Shown here: one piece after another, positions 1 through 7,314 of the stretch
Numbering within the stretch: position 1 is the stretch's first letter
How the letters are laid out: every line of letters starts with the position of its first letter
From: JBKHJA01 sp046538375
GTDB lineage: Bacteria; Acidobacteriota; Aminicenantia; Aminicenantales; Aminicenantaceae
Direction: 5' to 3'
Assembly (NCBI GenBank): GCA_046538375.1
Contig: JBKHJA010000106.1
Coordinates: forward strand, 1-8,713
DNA: 8,713 nt
The notes under the pieces: generated by a model
The model's database searches: none
Told to the model about the DNA's origin: nothing
What the model saw: only the letters and a program-made list of their open reading frames with translations
Translations under genes and position numbers: made by a program

Positions 1-68
1 TCCGCATTCTTTTTCAGAACGGCCAGAGCGTGATCTGCAAGTTCTTCTGGTGTCCAATGATTTTTCAT
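1..68 (-). CDS. Partial CDS, N-terminal 22 codons of an unidentified protein
   Basis: Reading leftward on the minus strand, an ATG at 68-66 opens a frame that stays open to the window edge. It encodes MKNHWTPEELADHALAVLKK followed by N-A. The start is supported by a GGAG at 79-76, seven bases upstream of the ATG. The residues are compatible with an amphipathic helix and show no signal peptide. The family cannot be named from 22 residues. The pattern of a helix ending in L-K-K-N-A faintly recalls the start of TldD/PmbA-type proteins, but that is a guess. The gene is divergent from the HAD gene across an AT-rich spacer. Confidence 0.6.
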   Translation of the reverse strand, partial: MKNHWTPEELADHALAVLKKNA

Positions 69-201
69 GATCCAACTCCGCTATGTGCTGTGAGATATAA
101 CAAAAATGCTTTTCATGCCTCCAGTTATTCTAGCCCATAAAAATAAAAATGCAAGATATATTCAGTTAAAAATTGAAAAAAGCAGATGAATATTAAAAAA
201 A

Positions 202-231
202 TTCAAAACTGTACTTTTATTTTTTTATAAC
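202..231 (+). promoter_or_regulatory. Possible sigma70-type promoter for the HAD gene
   Basis: TTCAAA at 202-207 and TATAAC at 226-231 are separated by 18 bases, inside a very AT-rich spacer. The predicted start of transcription lies about 40 bases before the HAD start codon. In DNA this AT-rich such matches arise easily by chance, so this is weak evidence. Confidence 0.25.
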
Positions 232-281
232 AATCGGTATTTTGGGGTAAAATAGGGTTTATTTTTCTTCGGAGAGGTGTG

Positions 282-938
282 ATGGTCAAAGCACTCATCT
301 TTGACATGGACGGGTTGATGATCGACAGCGAAGGTCTGTACTGGCAGACCGAAAGAGAGATGGCCCGAAAATTCAACAAGACCGTAGAAGATAAAACCCT
401 TTGGGAGATGATGGGAAGGAGCCCTGTGGACAGCATGGAAATCTTTGTCAGAGATGCAAAATTGCCGATCAGTCCGGAAAAAGCCCTGGAGATGAGAAAC
501 AGGATCATGCGGAAGAAGCTTAAGACAGACTTAAAACCCATACCCGGTCTTTTTCATATTATGGATAGATTCAGGGGCAGGCTGAAAATGGCGGTGTGCA
601 CCAGTGCCCAGAAGGAATTTCTGGATATAGTGGTGGACCGATTGGAAATCAGAAATCAATTTGATGTTCTGCAGTCTTTTGAAGGGGTCAGCAAGGGAAA
701 ACCTGATCCGGAAATCTACTTAAAGACCTGTGAACGGTTGAAGCTGAAACCAGAACACTGTGTGGTTCTCGAAGATTCATCAAACGGAGCTTTGGCGGGC
801 AAGCAGGCCGGCTGTTATGTGATTGCTGTGCCTTCTGAATACACCGCAGGACAGGATTTTCATTTTGCCGATTTTATGGCTGACAGCCTTTTCCAGGCTG
901 AAGAGCACATCACCGCTCTCCTTGAGAGATCTTCCTGA
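282..938 (+). CDS. HAD-superfamily hydrolase, subfamily IA (beta-phosphoglucomutase/sugar-phosphatase-like)
   Basis: This is a 218-residue cytosolic HAD protein, the usual length for phosphoglycolate phosphatase/beta-phosphoglucomutase relatives. Motif I is FDMDGLMIDSE at residues 7-17, with D8 as the expected nucleophile and D10 as the acid/base. Motif II is the T107-S108 pair in VCTSA. Motif III is K140 in KGKPDP. Motif IV is LEDSSNG at 163-169, with E164 and D165 as Mg-binding residues. The helical stretch at about 17-85 is the C1 cap that sets specificity. The family acts on small phosphorylated metabolites, often sugar phosphates; the exact substrate cannot be read here. The ATG at 282 is preferred over the GTG at 279 because GGAG at 271-274 then lies seven bases upstream. 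It appears monocistronic and faces DUF2891 tail to tail. Confidence 0.9.
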   Translation: MVKALIFDMDGLMIDSEGLYWQTEREMARKFNKTVEDKTLWEMMGRSPVDSMEIFVRDAKLPISPEKALEMRNRIMRKKLKTDLKPIPGLFHIMDRFRGRLKMAVCTSAQKEFLDIVVDRLEIRNQFDVLQSFEGVSKGKPDPEIYLKTCERLKLKPEHCVVLEDSSNGALAGKQAGCYVIAVPSEYTAGQDFHFADFMADSLFQAEEHITALLERSS

Positions 939-960
939 GATTCCGTGATTCGTGATTGTT
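939..960 (+). repeat. Short degenerate tandem repeat after the HAD stop codon
   Basis: Directly after the TGA stop there are three imperfect units, GATTCCGT, GATTCGT and GATTGTT. They form a tiny tandem array with a period of 7-8 bases. No function is evident. Confidence 0.45.
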
Positions 961-1064
961 GAATAATGGATTCTAAAGAAATGACTTTAGGGGATTTGAG
1001 GGTTGAATTATATATGGGAAATGGATTCTTCCTGAACCCAAGAAAACAACTTCTTTCTCTAAAT

Positions 1065-2210
1065 CTAGGGACTATTCTGGGACAGCATGAACACCGCAAA
1101 TGAAGCCAGCCAATGCTCTCCCTCGTAGCTCCCGCTTCTGATATGGGGGAGAGTGGCTTTGGCATGCCGGCTGGCTGATTCGATCAATATTTTACGGACC
1201 GGATCATCCTCTGGCAGGGCATCGGCAATACCGTTCATGCACCAGGCACGGCTGAGATTGAGCCCATCCAGATGCACAATTTTAGGATCACTGCGGTCAG
1301 ACACATCAGCGGGCTCAAGCAAAGATTTGGGTTGGCCCTGGGCCAGTTGAGGAAGAAATTGATGGAACCATTCTGAAAATTCATGTGGAGGCAGAACCCG
1401 GCGCATCAGGTCAGCTTCTATGAGACAGCGGGAAAAGAAGTCATCTCCGTCTGGTTCCCAGGCAGCAGGGCAGTGAACATCCGAAGCAAAATAGGTGAGG
1501 CTGCGTTCAAGCAGTAGATCTTCCAGCTTATTGTGGCCTGCCGCCCGGGAATAATCCAGAGCAAAGGCCATGCCGAAGGCGGTATTGGGATGTACGCCGC
1601 GGCGGATGGGATATGTCTGTTTGGGCAGAAAGTCCAGGTAACGCTTGACTATGGCGGCGGCCAGGGGCTTAAGATTTTTAGACCATTTCCTGCCATCAGG
1701 ATCATCCCAGCCCCGCAGTTCTTGGGCCAGCTTGAGAAGCCAGGCCCATCCGTAAGTCCGCTCAAAAGATTTCCGGTTGGGCTGATGGAGATATTTCACT
1801 TCTCTTTCAATATTTTGAGCAGAAAGGTTTTCAGCCAGCGACCTGCGAATTTCCCCAGCTTGGGACAGGTCAGGGAACATCTTTAACAGCCTTACCAGCA
1901 TCCAATGGCCGTGGACAGAAGAATGCCAGTCGAAACATCCGTAAAAGGCTGGATGAAGGGAGGCGGGATTTTGAACCTCGGAGGCATCGTTCATCACATG
2001 ACTCAGTTTGTTTGGATATTCCTTCTTTATACACTTCAGAGCGAGCTGGGCAAAATGGGACGCAGATTTTTGATCCAGCTTGAAAACCTCCGGTTTTTCA
2101 TGTCCTGATCTGGATGGCTTCTGTAAGGCAGTGTTTTTGATATCCCCAGGAAATGAGAAAACACTCACCACTAAGGAAAAAAGGATTAAATACCGGATAT
2201 GATTCCACAT
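1065..2210 (-). CDS. Exported DUF2891-family protein
   Basis: This 381-residue protein matches, by recognition of its blocks, the DUF2891 family, whose biochemical function is unknown to me. The diagnostic block is HPAFYGCFDWHSSVHGHW at 86-103. Other conserved-looking blocks are FERTYGWAW (149-157), HPNTAF (207-212), WEPDGDDFFS (251-260), HLDGLNLSRAW (313-323) and YEGEHWLASFA (362-372). The clusters of Trp, His, Asp and Glu on an all-helical scaffold recall alpha/alpha-barrel carbohydrate-active enzymes, but that is inference only. Residues 1-20 (basic start, then YLILFSLVVSVFSF) look like a signal peptide, so it probably works in the periplasm or outside; I recall many family members as lacking an obvious export signal. 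The start is supported by a GGAGG-type site about seven bases upstream. It is divergent from the S46 peptidase. Confidence 0.85.
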   Translation of the reverse strand: MWNHIRYLILFSLVVSVFSFPGDIKNTALQKPSRSGHEKPEVFKLDQKSASHFAQLALKCIKKEYPNKLSHVMNDASEVQNPASLHPAFYGCFDWHSSVHGHWMLVRLLKMFPDLSQAGEIRRSLAENLSAQNIEREVKYLHQPNRKSFERTYGWAWLLKLAQELRGWDDPDGRKWSKNLKPLAAAIVKRYLDFLPKQTYPIRRGVHPNTAFGMAFALDYSRAAGHNKLEDLLLERSLTYFASDVHCPAAWEPDGDDFFSRCLIEADLMRRVLPPHEFSEWFHQFLPQLAQGQPKSLLEPADVSDRSDPKIVHLDGLNLSRAWCMNGIADALPEDDPVRKILIESASRHAKATLPHIRSGSYEGEHWLASFAVFMLSQNSP

Positions 2211-2268
2211 GTTTCTTCCCTCCTCAATTTGGAATGATTATTGTAACTCAAATAGGTCATGAGGTGTA

Positions 2269-2277
2269 ATTATACCA
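2269..2277 (-). promoter_or_regulatory. Extended -10 promoter element for the DUF2891 gene
   Basis: On the minus strand the sequence reads TGGTATAAT, a perfect extended -10 (TGN plus TATAAT). There is no convincing -35, which extended -10 promoters can do without. Transcription would start near 2262, giving a leader of about 50 bases before the ATG at 2210. Confidence 0.55.
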
Positions 2278-2356
2278 GCCATATTTCCGCATCTTAGACT
2301 AAAAAATTGAGGGAAATCCAGTGAATTGATAAGGGAGGAAGTTCTGATATTTTATG

Positions 2357-2387
2357 TTGAAAAAAAATTCAGCTCTTTTATTATAAT
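2357..2387 (+). promoter_or_regulatory. Sigma70-type promoter for the S46 peptidase gene
   Basis: TTGAAA at 2357-2362 and a perfect TATAAT at 2382-2387 are separated by 19 bases, slightly longer than ideal. The predicted start of transcription is around 2394. This excludes the upstream in-frame ATG at 2393 as a normal start and favours the ATG at 2426. Confidence 0.55.
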
Positions 2388-2425
2388 CTTTCATGGTTAT
2401 AAAAAATAATCAGAGGGAGAATGTG

Positions 2426-4579
2426 ATGAGATATTTTCGCAGCATTATTCTTTTCTGGCTTTTTATAGGGCTGGCCGCCTTCTGCCTTGCTGACCAGGGG
2501 ATGTGGATGCCTCATCAGATGAAAGATTTGAACCTAAAAGCTCTGGGCCTTGCTATGAAACCTGACCAGCTTTACAAAAAAGATGGCACCGGATTGATGA
2601 GTGCGGTGGTTCATCTGGGGGGAGGGACTGGAGAATTTGTCAGTCCTGAGGGTTTGATTCTCACCAACCATCATGTGGCTTTCGGTGCCCTGCAGCGGGC
2701 TTCCACCCGGGAAAAGGACTACATCCAGCAGGGATTTATCGCCTGGACCAGGAATGAGGAAATTCCGGCAAAAGGATATATTGCTGATGTGCTTGTGGGG
2801 TATGAAGAGGTGACCGATCAGGTTTTATCTGCCGTCAGGCCGGATATGACTCCTATCCAGAGATACTATGCTCTGGATAAGATAAAGAAAGAGATGATTG
2901 CCCGGGCAGAAGAACAGGGGCCTGATATCCGGGCTCAGGTGGCCTGCATGTACAGCGGCAATCAGTACTATCTTTTCCGGTTCAAGAGAATAAAGGATAT
3001 CCGGCTGGTCTACGCCCCTCCCCGCGACTTGGGGAATTTCGGAGGGGACATTGACAACTGGATGTGGCCGCGTCACACCTGCGATTTTTCTTTCTTGAGG
3101 GCTTATGTGTCCCCGGATAATACAGGGACAGACTACAGTCCGGAGAATGTTCCCTATCATCCTAAAACAACATTAAAGATTGCCCTGGATGGTTTTAAAC
3201 AGGGAGATTTCACTTTTGTTATGGGATATCCGGGCCGGACTTACCGCAATTACACCTTGGCCGAGGTCCAGTTTGACATGGATATGATGGAAGACAGGAT
3301 GGAGAATTTTAGAGAGATCATCTCTTTTTATGAGGAAGCCGGGAAGGAAGATCGGGAAGTTCAGATCAAATACGCCGGAAAGATCAAAGGCCTTAATAAT
3401 GCTTTGAAAAATTATCAAGGGAAAACCGAAGGCATGAAAAAGTTATCCCTCGTGGAAAAGAAGAAAGAGCAGGAGAAGGAATTTATGGAGTGGATCAGCC
3501 AGAAAACCGGGAAAAAAGAAAGATATGAGGGAATACTGGCCAAGATCGATGCATTCATGGAGAAATATGATAAATTTTACCAGAAACAAAGCTTGTTCTC
3601 TGACCTGGTGGGTTCTTATTTTGGAGCTGAGCTCCTCTCCCAGGGGTACACCATTTACAGGACAGCAGAAGAGAGGCAAAAGCCTGATATGGAAAGAGAG
3701 CCTTCTTTTCAGGAGAGAAATATTCCTTACATCAAACAGCGGATTGAGCTGGCCGAAAGGAGTTATGATCTGGAGACAGATAAAGCCTTTCTCAAGCATC
3801 AGCTTAAAAAGCTCATGGAAAAGCCTCCTGATCAGATTCCTGAAGCCCTGAGGGATTTGCTGGGAAAGCACTCGGAAAAGGCTGTGGAGCAGTATGTGGA
3901 GAGACTCTATGAAGACACCATTCTCGCCGATCCTGAAAAACGGCTGGAACTGATAGAAAAAAAACCTCAATATCTTCTTGAAATCGATGATCCTTTTTTA
4001 AACTTCGCTTCGGAGCTGGAAAAAGAGATGAAAGATTTAAGGGAGGAGGAAAAGGCCTTGTCCCAGGAGCGGGAAGACCTGAAAAAAATTTATGTGGAGG
4101 CTTTGCTGGAAAAGAATAAAGGAAGGATAGCTCCTGATGCCAACTCCACCATCCGCTTCACCTACGGATTGGTGAAGGGATACTCTCCAAGAGACGCTGT
4201 TTATTATTTCCCCCAGACCACACTGGGTGGAGTGATAGAGAAAGACACCGGAGAATTTCCGTTTCATGTGCCGCAGAAGTTAAAGGAGATTTACCGGGCC
4301 AGGGATTTCGGCCGGTATGAAGACCAGGATCTAAACGATATTCCCGTCTGTTTTTTAAACACCGCCAATGTGACCGGAGGAAACTCCGGATCGCCAACTT
4401 TGAATGATAGGGGAGAGCAGATTGGAATCGTCTTTGATATGACTTACGAGAGTGTCACCGGTGATTACTACGTGGTTCCGGAACTGCAGAGGACCATCAG
4501 CGTGGATATCCGGTATGTTCTTTTTATCACTGAGAAATTCTCCCAGGCAGGGCATATCATCAAAGAGCTTGGATTATAG
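2426..4579 (+). CDS. S46-family dipeptidyl peptidase (DPP7/DPP11-like), periplasmic
   Basis: This 717-residue serine exopeptidase should remove dipeptides from peptide N-termini. ATG 2426 is chosen over ATG 2393 because GGGAG lies six bases upstream and the promoter overlaps 2393. Residues 1-22 form a signal peptide ending CLA before DQGMWMP. The catalytic His is H83 in LTNHHV, the Asp is D220 in RHTCDFSF, and the Ser is S654 in GGNSGSP. Their spacing matches S46 enzymes. N211 and W212 in DNWMWPRHT and D671 correspond to residues that bind the free N-terminus in S46 structures, supporting exopeptidase action. Residues about 280-560 are Lys/Glu-rich and helical, like the S46 cap domain. The position that is Gly in DPP7 and Arg in DPP11 (after FD, residue 672) is Met. 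The gene overlaps the ASST-like gene by 6 bp at its 3' end. Confidence 0.95.
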   Translation: MRYFRSIILFWLFIGLAAFCLADQGMWMPHQMKDLNLKALGLAMKPDQLYKKDGTGLMSAVVHLGGGTGEFVSPEGLILTNHHVAFGALQRASTREKDYIQQGFIAWTRNEEIPAKGYIADVLVGYEEVTDQVLSAVRPDMTPIQRYYALDKIKKEMIARAEEQGPDIRAQVACMYSGNQYYLFRFKRIKDIRLVYAPPRDLGNFGGDIDNWMWPRHTCDFSFLRAYVSPDNTGTDYSPENVPYHPKTTLKIALDGFKQGDFTFVMGYPGRTYRNYTLAEVQFDMDMMEDRMENFREIISFYEEAGKEDREVQIKYAGKIKGLNNALKNYQGKTEGMKKLSLVEKKKEQEKEFMEWISQKTGKKERYEGILAKIDAFMEKYDKFYQKQSLFSDLVGSYFGAELLSQGYTIYRTAEERQKPDMEREPSFQERNIPYIKQRIELAERSYDLETDKAFLKHQLKKLMEKPPDQIPEALRDLLGKHSEKAVEQYVERLYEDTILADPEKRLELIEKKPQYLLEIDDPFLNFASELEKEMKDLREEEKALSQEREDLKKIYVEALLEKNKGRIAPDANSTIRFTYGLVKGYSPRDAVYYFPQTTLGGVIEKDTGEFPFHVPQKLKEIYRARDFGRYEDQDLNDIPVCFLNTANVTGGNSGSPTLNDRGEQIGIVFDMTYESVTGDYYVVPELQRTISVDIRYVLFITEKFSQAGHIIKELGL

Positions 4580-5818
4580 AAGCGAGTCTTTTAAACGGGA
4601 AGCAACAAGAGGGATGGCACTCTCTTTCAGTCTGGTCATCCTGTAGATGGGCCTTTTTTCTTTGGTTCTTTCTCTGATTTCTGTGCCGAAATACTCCCAT
4701 ACGATCTTTCCTTCGGGTGTGATTTCAAACACCCGGGCTTTGTTGCTTTCGGTTATCAGGATATTTCCGTTGGGCAGTTTTTGAGATCCACCTCTGGTTA
4801 CAGAAAAGAAAGATCCTTTGGGATCAGCTTCGTACTCCCAGACTTTCTTTCCGGTTAAAGGATTTATGTTGATCACCCTTGAATAATTGCGGTGGCTTCC
4901 GTTATCAAAGATGAGAATATTCCCGTTGTTCAAAGTGGGCTGGTGAGGCCAGTCAACATCCACTCTTTGGAGCCTCCACACAATCTGTTCTTTTTCCACA
5001 TCGATGATGGCTATGGTGTTCACATTCCTGATGCAAATCAAGACATCACCTCTGTTGGCTAAGCCTTTGATATCCCTGGTGATCAGTTCCACGGTATTGG
5101 TGTGGAAGACATCGAAAACATCGAAATTCAAGAAAGGGTCAATGGGAACATTTTCTTTCTTTTCCTTTTGTTCCTGGACGTAATCATAGATCTTCTGTTT
5201 GGCCTTCCCGGGGATTTCTGGCCCGAATAAATCATAGATGGAAATCTTTTTTTTGATTAGGCCGTCAGAAGATAAAACCACCAGGCAGTCGTTTATGATA
5301 GGGATATTCTCAGATTTATGGGGTATGGTCTCAACTTCTCGGATTAAAGCATAAATGTCACCGTTATCTGAGATAGCCACATCATGATGGTACCTCATTT
5401 CACTCTTCCAGATAAGATGAGAATCCCAATCCAGTTTAACCAGCATGACATTGTTGACCACCCCCAGAAGATCTCCGTTTTCATACATCTCCACATGATG
5501 CCAGGGGTGATTCTGGTAAAACCAGGTATGTAAAGTAATGCCTGACATATCCATAAGATAGGCTTCTTGAAAACCATCGTAATTGAAAAGGTTGATCCCT
5601 TTAAAACACAGGTCTTTATCATGAACAGTCACTCCTTTTTTTATGAGATTGTCTTTGCTCACTTGAATCCAGTTCAAATAGGGGAGGGATTTCAGCTGTT
5701 CAGGAGTTTGTTTTGAGGGAACCTTTTCCTGGGTGCTTAGGATGAGGAGGCCCAGGGCTGCCAGCAGTCCGATATTGATGGTGATCAGGGCAGCAGCAAA
5801 TTTTTTAGAAGATTTCAT
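4574..5818 (-). CDS. Arylsulfotransferase (ASST)-like beta-propeller protein, membrane-anchored
   Basis: This 414-residue protein has one N-terminal hydrophobic segment (about residues 7-28) that would anchor or export it to the periplasm. It then has repeated blade motifs such as NGDIYALI, NGNILIFDNG and NGNILITESN, each near an aromatic W-E-Y/W-R-L strand. The ASST signature residues appear in order: H145 in HHDVA, H239 in FHTNTVE, R264 in CIRNVNTI, H292 in DWPHQP and R314 in NYSR. By analogy with bacterial ASST, H292 is the candidate for the transiently sulfated histidine. ASST moves sulfate from one phenolic ester to another without PAPS; the substrates here are unknown. The start at 5818 lies 16 bases after the MFS stop. 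It has only a weak AGG upstream, suggesting translational coupling. An in-frame extension to 6118 merely reads through the MFS gene. Confidence 0.8.
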   Translation of the reverse strand: MKSSKKFAAALITINIGLLAALGLLILSTQEKVPSKQTPEQLKSLPYLNWIQVSKDNLIKKGVTVHDKDLCFKGINLFNYDGFQEAYLMDMSGITLHTWFYQNHPWHHVEMYENGDLLGVVNNVMLVKLDWDSHLIWKSEMRYHHDVAISDNGDIYALIREVETIPHKSENIPIINDCLVVLSSDGLIKKKISIYDLFGPEIPGKAKQKIYDYVQEQKEKKENVPIDPFLNFDVFDVFHTNTVELITRDIKGLANRGDVLICIRNVNTIAIIDVEKEQIVWRLQRVDVDWPHQPTLNNGNILIFDNGSHRNYSRVININPLTGKKVWEYEADPKGSFFSVTRGGSQKLPNGNILITESNKARVFEITPEGKIVWEYFGTEIRERTKEKRPIYRMTRLKESAIPLVASRLKDSLL

Positions 5819-5834
5819 CCAACCTGGTTTCAGC

Positions 5835-7097
5835 TTAACTTTCCTGCGCTTTGCTGGTGGGAAGCTCCAGGCCAAGATGGTGTTTCCTGTCTGCACCAAG
5901 GAGCAGAAGGGAGAACACAAGCCCGAAAAATCCAAGGGAAGCGAACATAAGCTCCATGTTGGTGTAGTCGCCGCCAGAGGCGTCCACCACCTTGCCTGCC
6001 AGCCAAGGAAACAAAAACAGCCCAAACATCTGTATCCAGGCGATGATGCCGAAGGCTGAACCCAGAAACCTCTCTTTGACCAGTATGGGAACAGCCGGCC
6101 ACATTGCTGCCGGGACAAGGGAAAAGGAGATGCCCAGGATTATGAAGGAAATAGCCGGATGGAGATAAGTCAGGCCCAGCAGCAGGTGTGCGGGTACGAT
6201 CAGCAAAGATCCAAAGATCATGATTTTTCCCCGGCGCCCGATTTTGTCCACCAGCAAACCCAGAAGAGGAGTGAAAATCATGGAGGCAAACATGATGTAT
6301 GAGGTGTACTGGCCTCCTTTGGCTGCGGATATCCCGAATTTCATCTGGAGGAACCGGGGAGCGTGGTTGGTAAAAGGAAAGATGGCGGAGTAGAAAGTGA
6401 CACAAAGGAGGCTGATGAACCAGAAAGCAGAACGCAGTTTCCAGATGTCTCTGATTTCAATTTTCTCCTCTGTTCCTGCCTCTATCAGCCTGTCCACATC
6501 TCTGTCCATCAACAGGTAGATGAGGAAGAAAATAAAACAGACAAACATCACTATGGTTCCGGTCCATACTGACCAGCGCCAGGTCCCGGTGGCCTTGGCT
6601 ATTTGAGCAGCCGTGTTCAAGGCCAGAATGGTCCCCAGCCTCATCACCGTAATATTCAGACCATAGGCAAATCCCAGTTCTTTTCCTTTGAACCAGCGGG
6701 CGATGACTTTATTGGTGACCAGAAGAGTGGCTTCAGAGCCAAACCCGAATATTATTCTGCCTATGAGCATGACTATGAAAGATTTGCCAGCGCCCAAGGA
6801 GGTGATAAGCGATCCCAAAAGTATCAGAAACACATAAAAAGTGCCCGCTTTCCTGACCCCCAAACGATCCAGCAGAAACCCGGCCACCACCAGCAGGAAT
6901 AAAAGATTAGGAAGGGCATAGAATGAAAACAGAAGGCCGAACCGGGCATTATCCAGGCCCATACCCTGCTGGATAAAGTCATTTATGGGGCTCAGGGAAT
7001 CGTAGATGTAGTAGGACCCGAACATCACCAGGCTGATCACCAGGAGAACCAGCCACCGCCACCAGGGCTTTTTCTCTCGTACGGATCGGTCTGCCAT
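5835..7097 (-). CDS. MFS transporter of the MFSD1 type (candidate dipeptide transporter)
   Basis: This 420-residue inner-membrane protein has about 12 hydrophobic segments and a central cytosolic loop at about 197-222. Recalled comparison with animal MFSD1 gives matches in order: FGSYYIYD (26-33), LLFSFYALPN (55-64), GRIIFGFGSE (113-122), WFKGKELGFAYGLN (135-148), MRLG (152-155), FYSAIFPF (235-242), GLLVDKIG (280-287) and a WPAVPILV...LGSAFG stretch (333-350). Mammalian MFSD1 is a lysosomal dipeptide transporter. As I recall, a Glu and an Arg there matter for transport, and they align with E122 and R153 here. Dipeptide uptake is therefore a reasonable but unproven role. The start is backed by GGAGGGAG at 7112-7105. 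It is the first gene of an operon with the ASST-like gene. Other organic anions remain possible substrates. Confidence 0.85.
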   Translation of the reverse strand: MADRSVREKKPWWRWLVLLVISLVMFGSYYIYDSLSPINDFIQQGMGLDNARFGLLFSFYALPNLLFLLVVAGFLLDRLGVRKAGTFYVFLILLGSLITSLGAGKSFIVMLIGRIIFGFGSEATLLVTNKVIARWFKGKELGFAYGLNITVMRLGTILALNTAAQIAKATGTWRWSVWTGTIVMFVCFIFFLIYLLMDRDVDRLIEAGTEEKIEIRDIWKLRSAFWFISLLCVTFYSAIFPFTNHAPRFLQMKFGISAAKGGQYTSYIMFASMIFTPLLGLLVDKIGRRGKIMIFGSLLIVPAHLLLGLTYLHPAISFIILGISFSLVPAAMWPAVPILVKERFLGSAFGIIAWIQMFGLFLFPWLAGKVVDASGGDYTNMELMFASLGFFGLVFSLLLLGADRKHHLGLELPTSKAQES

Positions 7098-7164
7098 TCT
7101 GTGTCTCCCTCCACTCGTATTTTGACTTTAAAGGGACAAAAAATTTTTGACTTCTGCTTTGATC

Positions 7165-7184
7165 TCTCCTGTCCGGGACAGAGA
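7165..7184. promoter_or_regulatory. Operator-like palindrome at the MFS transcription start
   Basis: CTGTCC at 7169-7174 and GGACAG at 7176-7181 form a perfect inverted repeat around a central G. With one unpaired base, TCT (7165-7167) and AGA (7182-7184) extend it outward. It sits at about +1 to +15 of the transcript predicted from the MFS promoter, where a repressor dimer would block initiation. No regulator gene is visible in the window. Confidence 0.4.
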
Positions 7185-7188
7185 AACA

Positions 7189-7217
7189 TTAATATCAAAT
7201 GGCAGGGGCCAGGTCAA
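7189..7217 (-). promoter_or_regulatory. Sigma70-type promoter for the MFS-ASST operon
   Basis: On the minus strand, TTGACC (7217-7212) and TATTAA (7194-7189) are separated by exactly 17 bases. The -35 matches consensus at five of six positions and the -10 at four of six. Transcription would start near 7182, leaving a leader of about 85 bases. Confidence 0.5.
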
Positions 7218-7266
7218 TCATCTTCTTGGTGCAATTTGCCCCATTTCATTTATGTCCATATTCCTC

Positions 7267-7272
7267 TATAAT
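7267..7272 (+). promoter_or_regulatory. -10 element for the glycosylasparaginase gene
   Basis: A perfect TATAAT lies about 42 bases upstream of the ATG at 7315. The region at the expected -35 spacing (TTTCAT, 7244-7249) is a poor match, so the promoter may need an activator or be weak. Confidence 0.4.
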
Positions 7273-7314
7273 CAGGATTTCAAGCGAACATCCTAATGCC
7301 TATTTTCAGGAGAA

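Noticed and set aside
973..990. Hairpin CTAAAG...CTTTAG between the HAD and DUF2891 genes
   Set aside because: A 6-bp AU-rich stem with no U-run on either strand is too weak to call a terminator.
960..1022. Short matches TGAATAATG (960-968) and TATGGGAAAT (1013-1022) to the right-edge repeat, and ATGGATTCT repeated at 966 and 1021
   Set aside because: Matches of 9-10 bases in AT-rich DNA are expected by chance, and the palindromic frame (GGGACA/TGTCCC) is absent; at most a decayed copy.
2393..2425. An upstream ATG extending the S46 peptidase by 11 residues
   Set aside because: It falls at the predicted transcription start, lacks a ribosome site, and would put a polar segment in front of a normal signal peptide.
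3443..3970. A minus-strand frame of 175 codons inside the S46 gene
   Set aside because: It is the antisense of the Lys/Glu-rich cap helices, giving an artificial Phe/Leu-rich protein.
4399..4404. Gly rather than Asp before the Ntn-type nucleophile was considered as a defect in the asparaginase, in parallel with checks on the S46 serine motif here
   Set aside because: Asparaginases such as E. coli IaaA also have Gly-Thr at the cleavage site, so G209-T210 is not evidence of inactivation; the S46 GGNSGSP motif is intact.
5819..6118. An in-frame upstream extension of the ASST-like gene adding 100 residues
   Set aside because: It lies wholly inside the MFS gene in another frame, its translation is Trp/Pro/Ser-rich without family motifs, and the ATG at 5818 opens directly on a membrane anchor 16 bases after the MFS stop.
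5830..6405. A second minus-strand frame of 191 codons inside the MFS gene
   Set aside because: It is out of frame with the clear MFSD1-like protein and its translation shows no coherent membrane or domain pattern.
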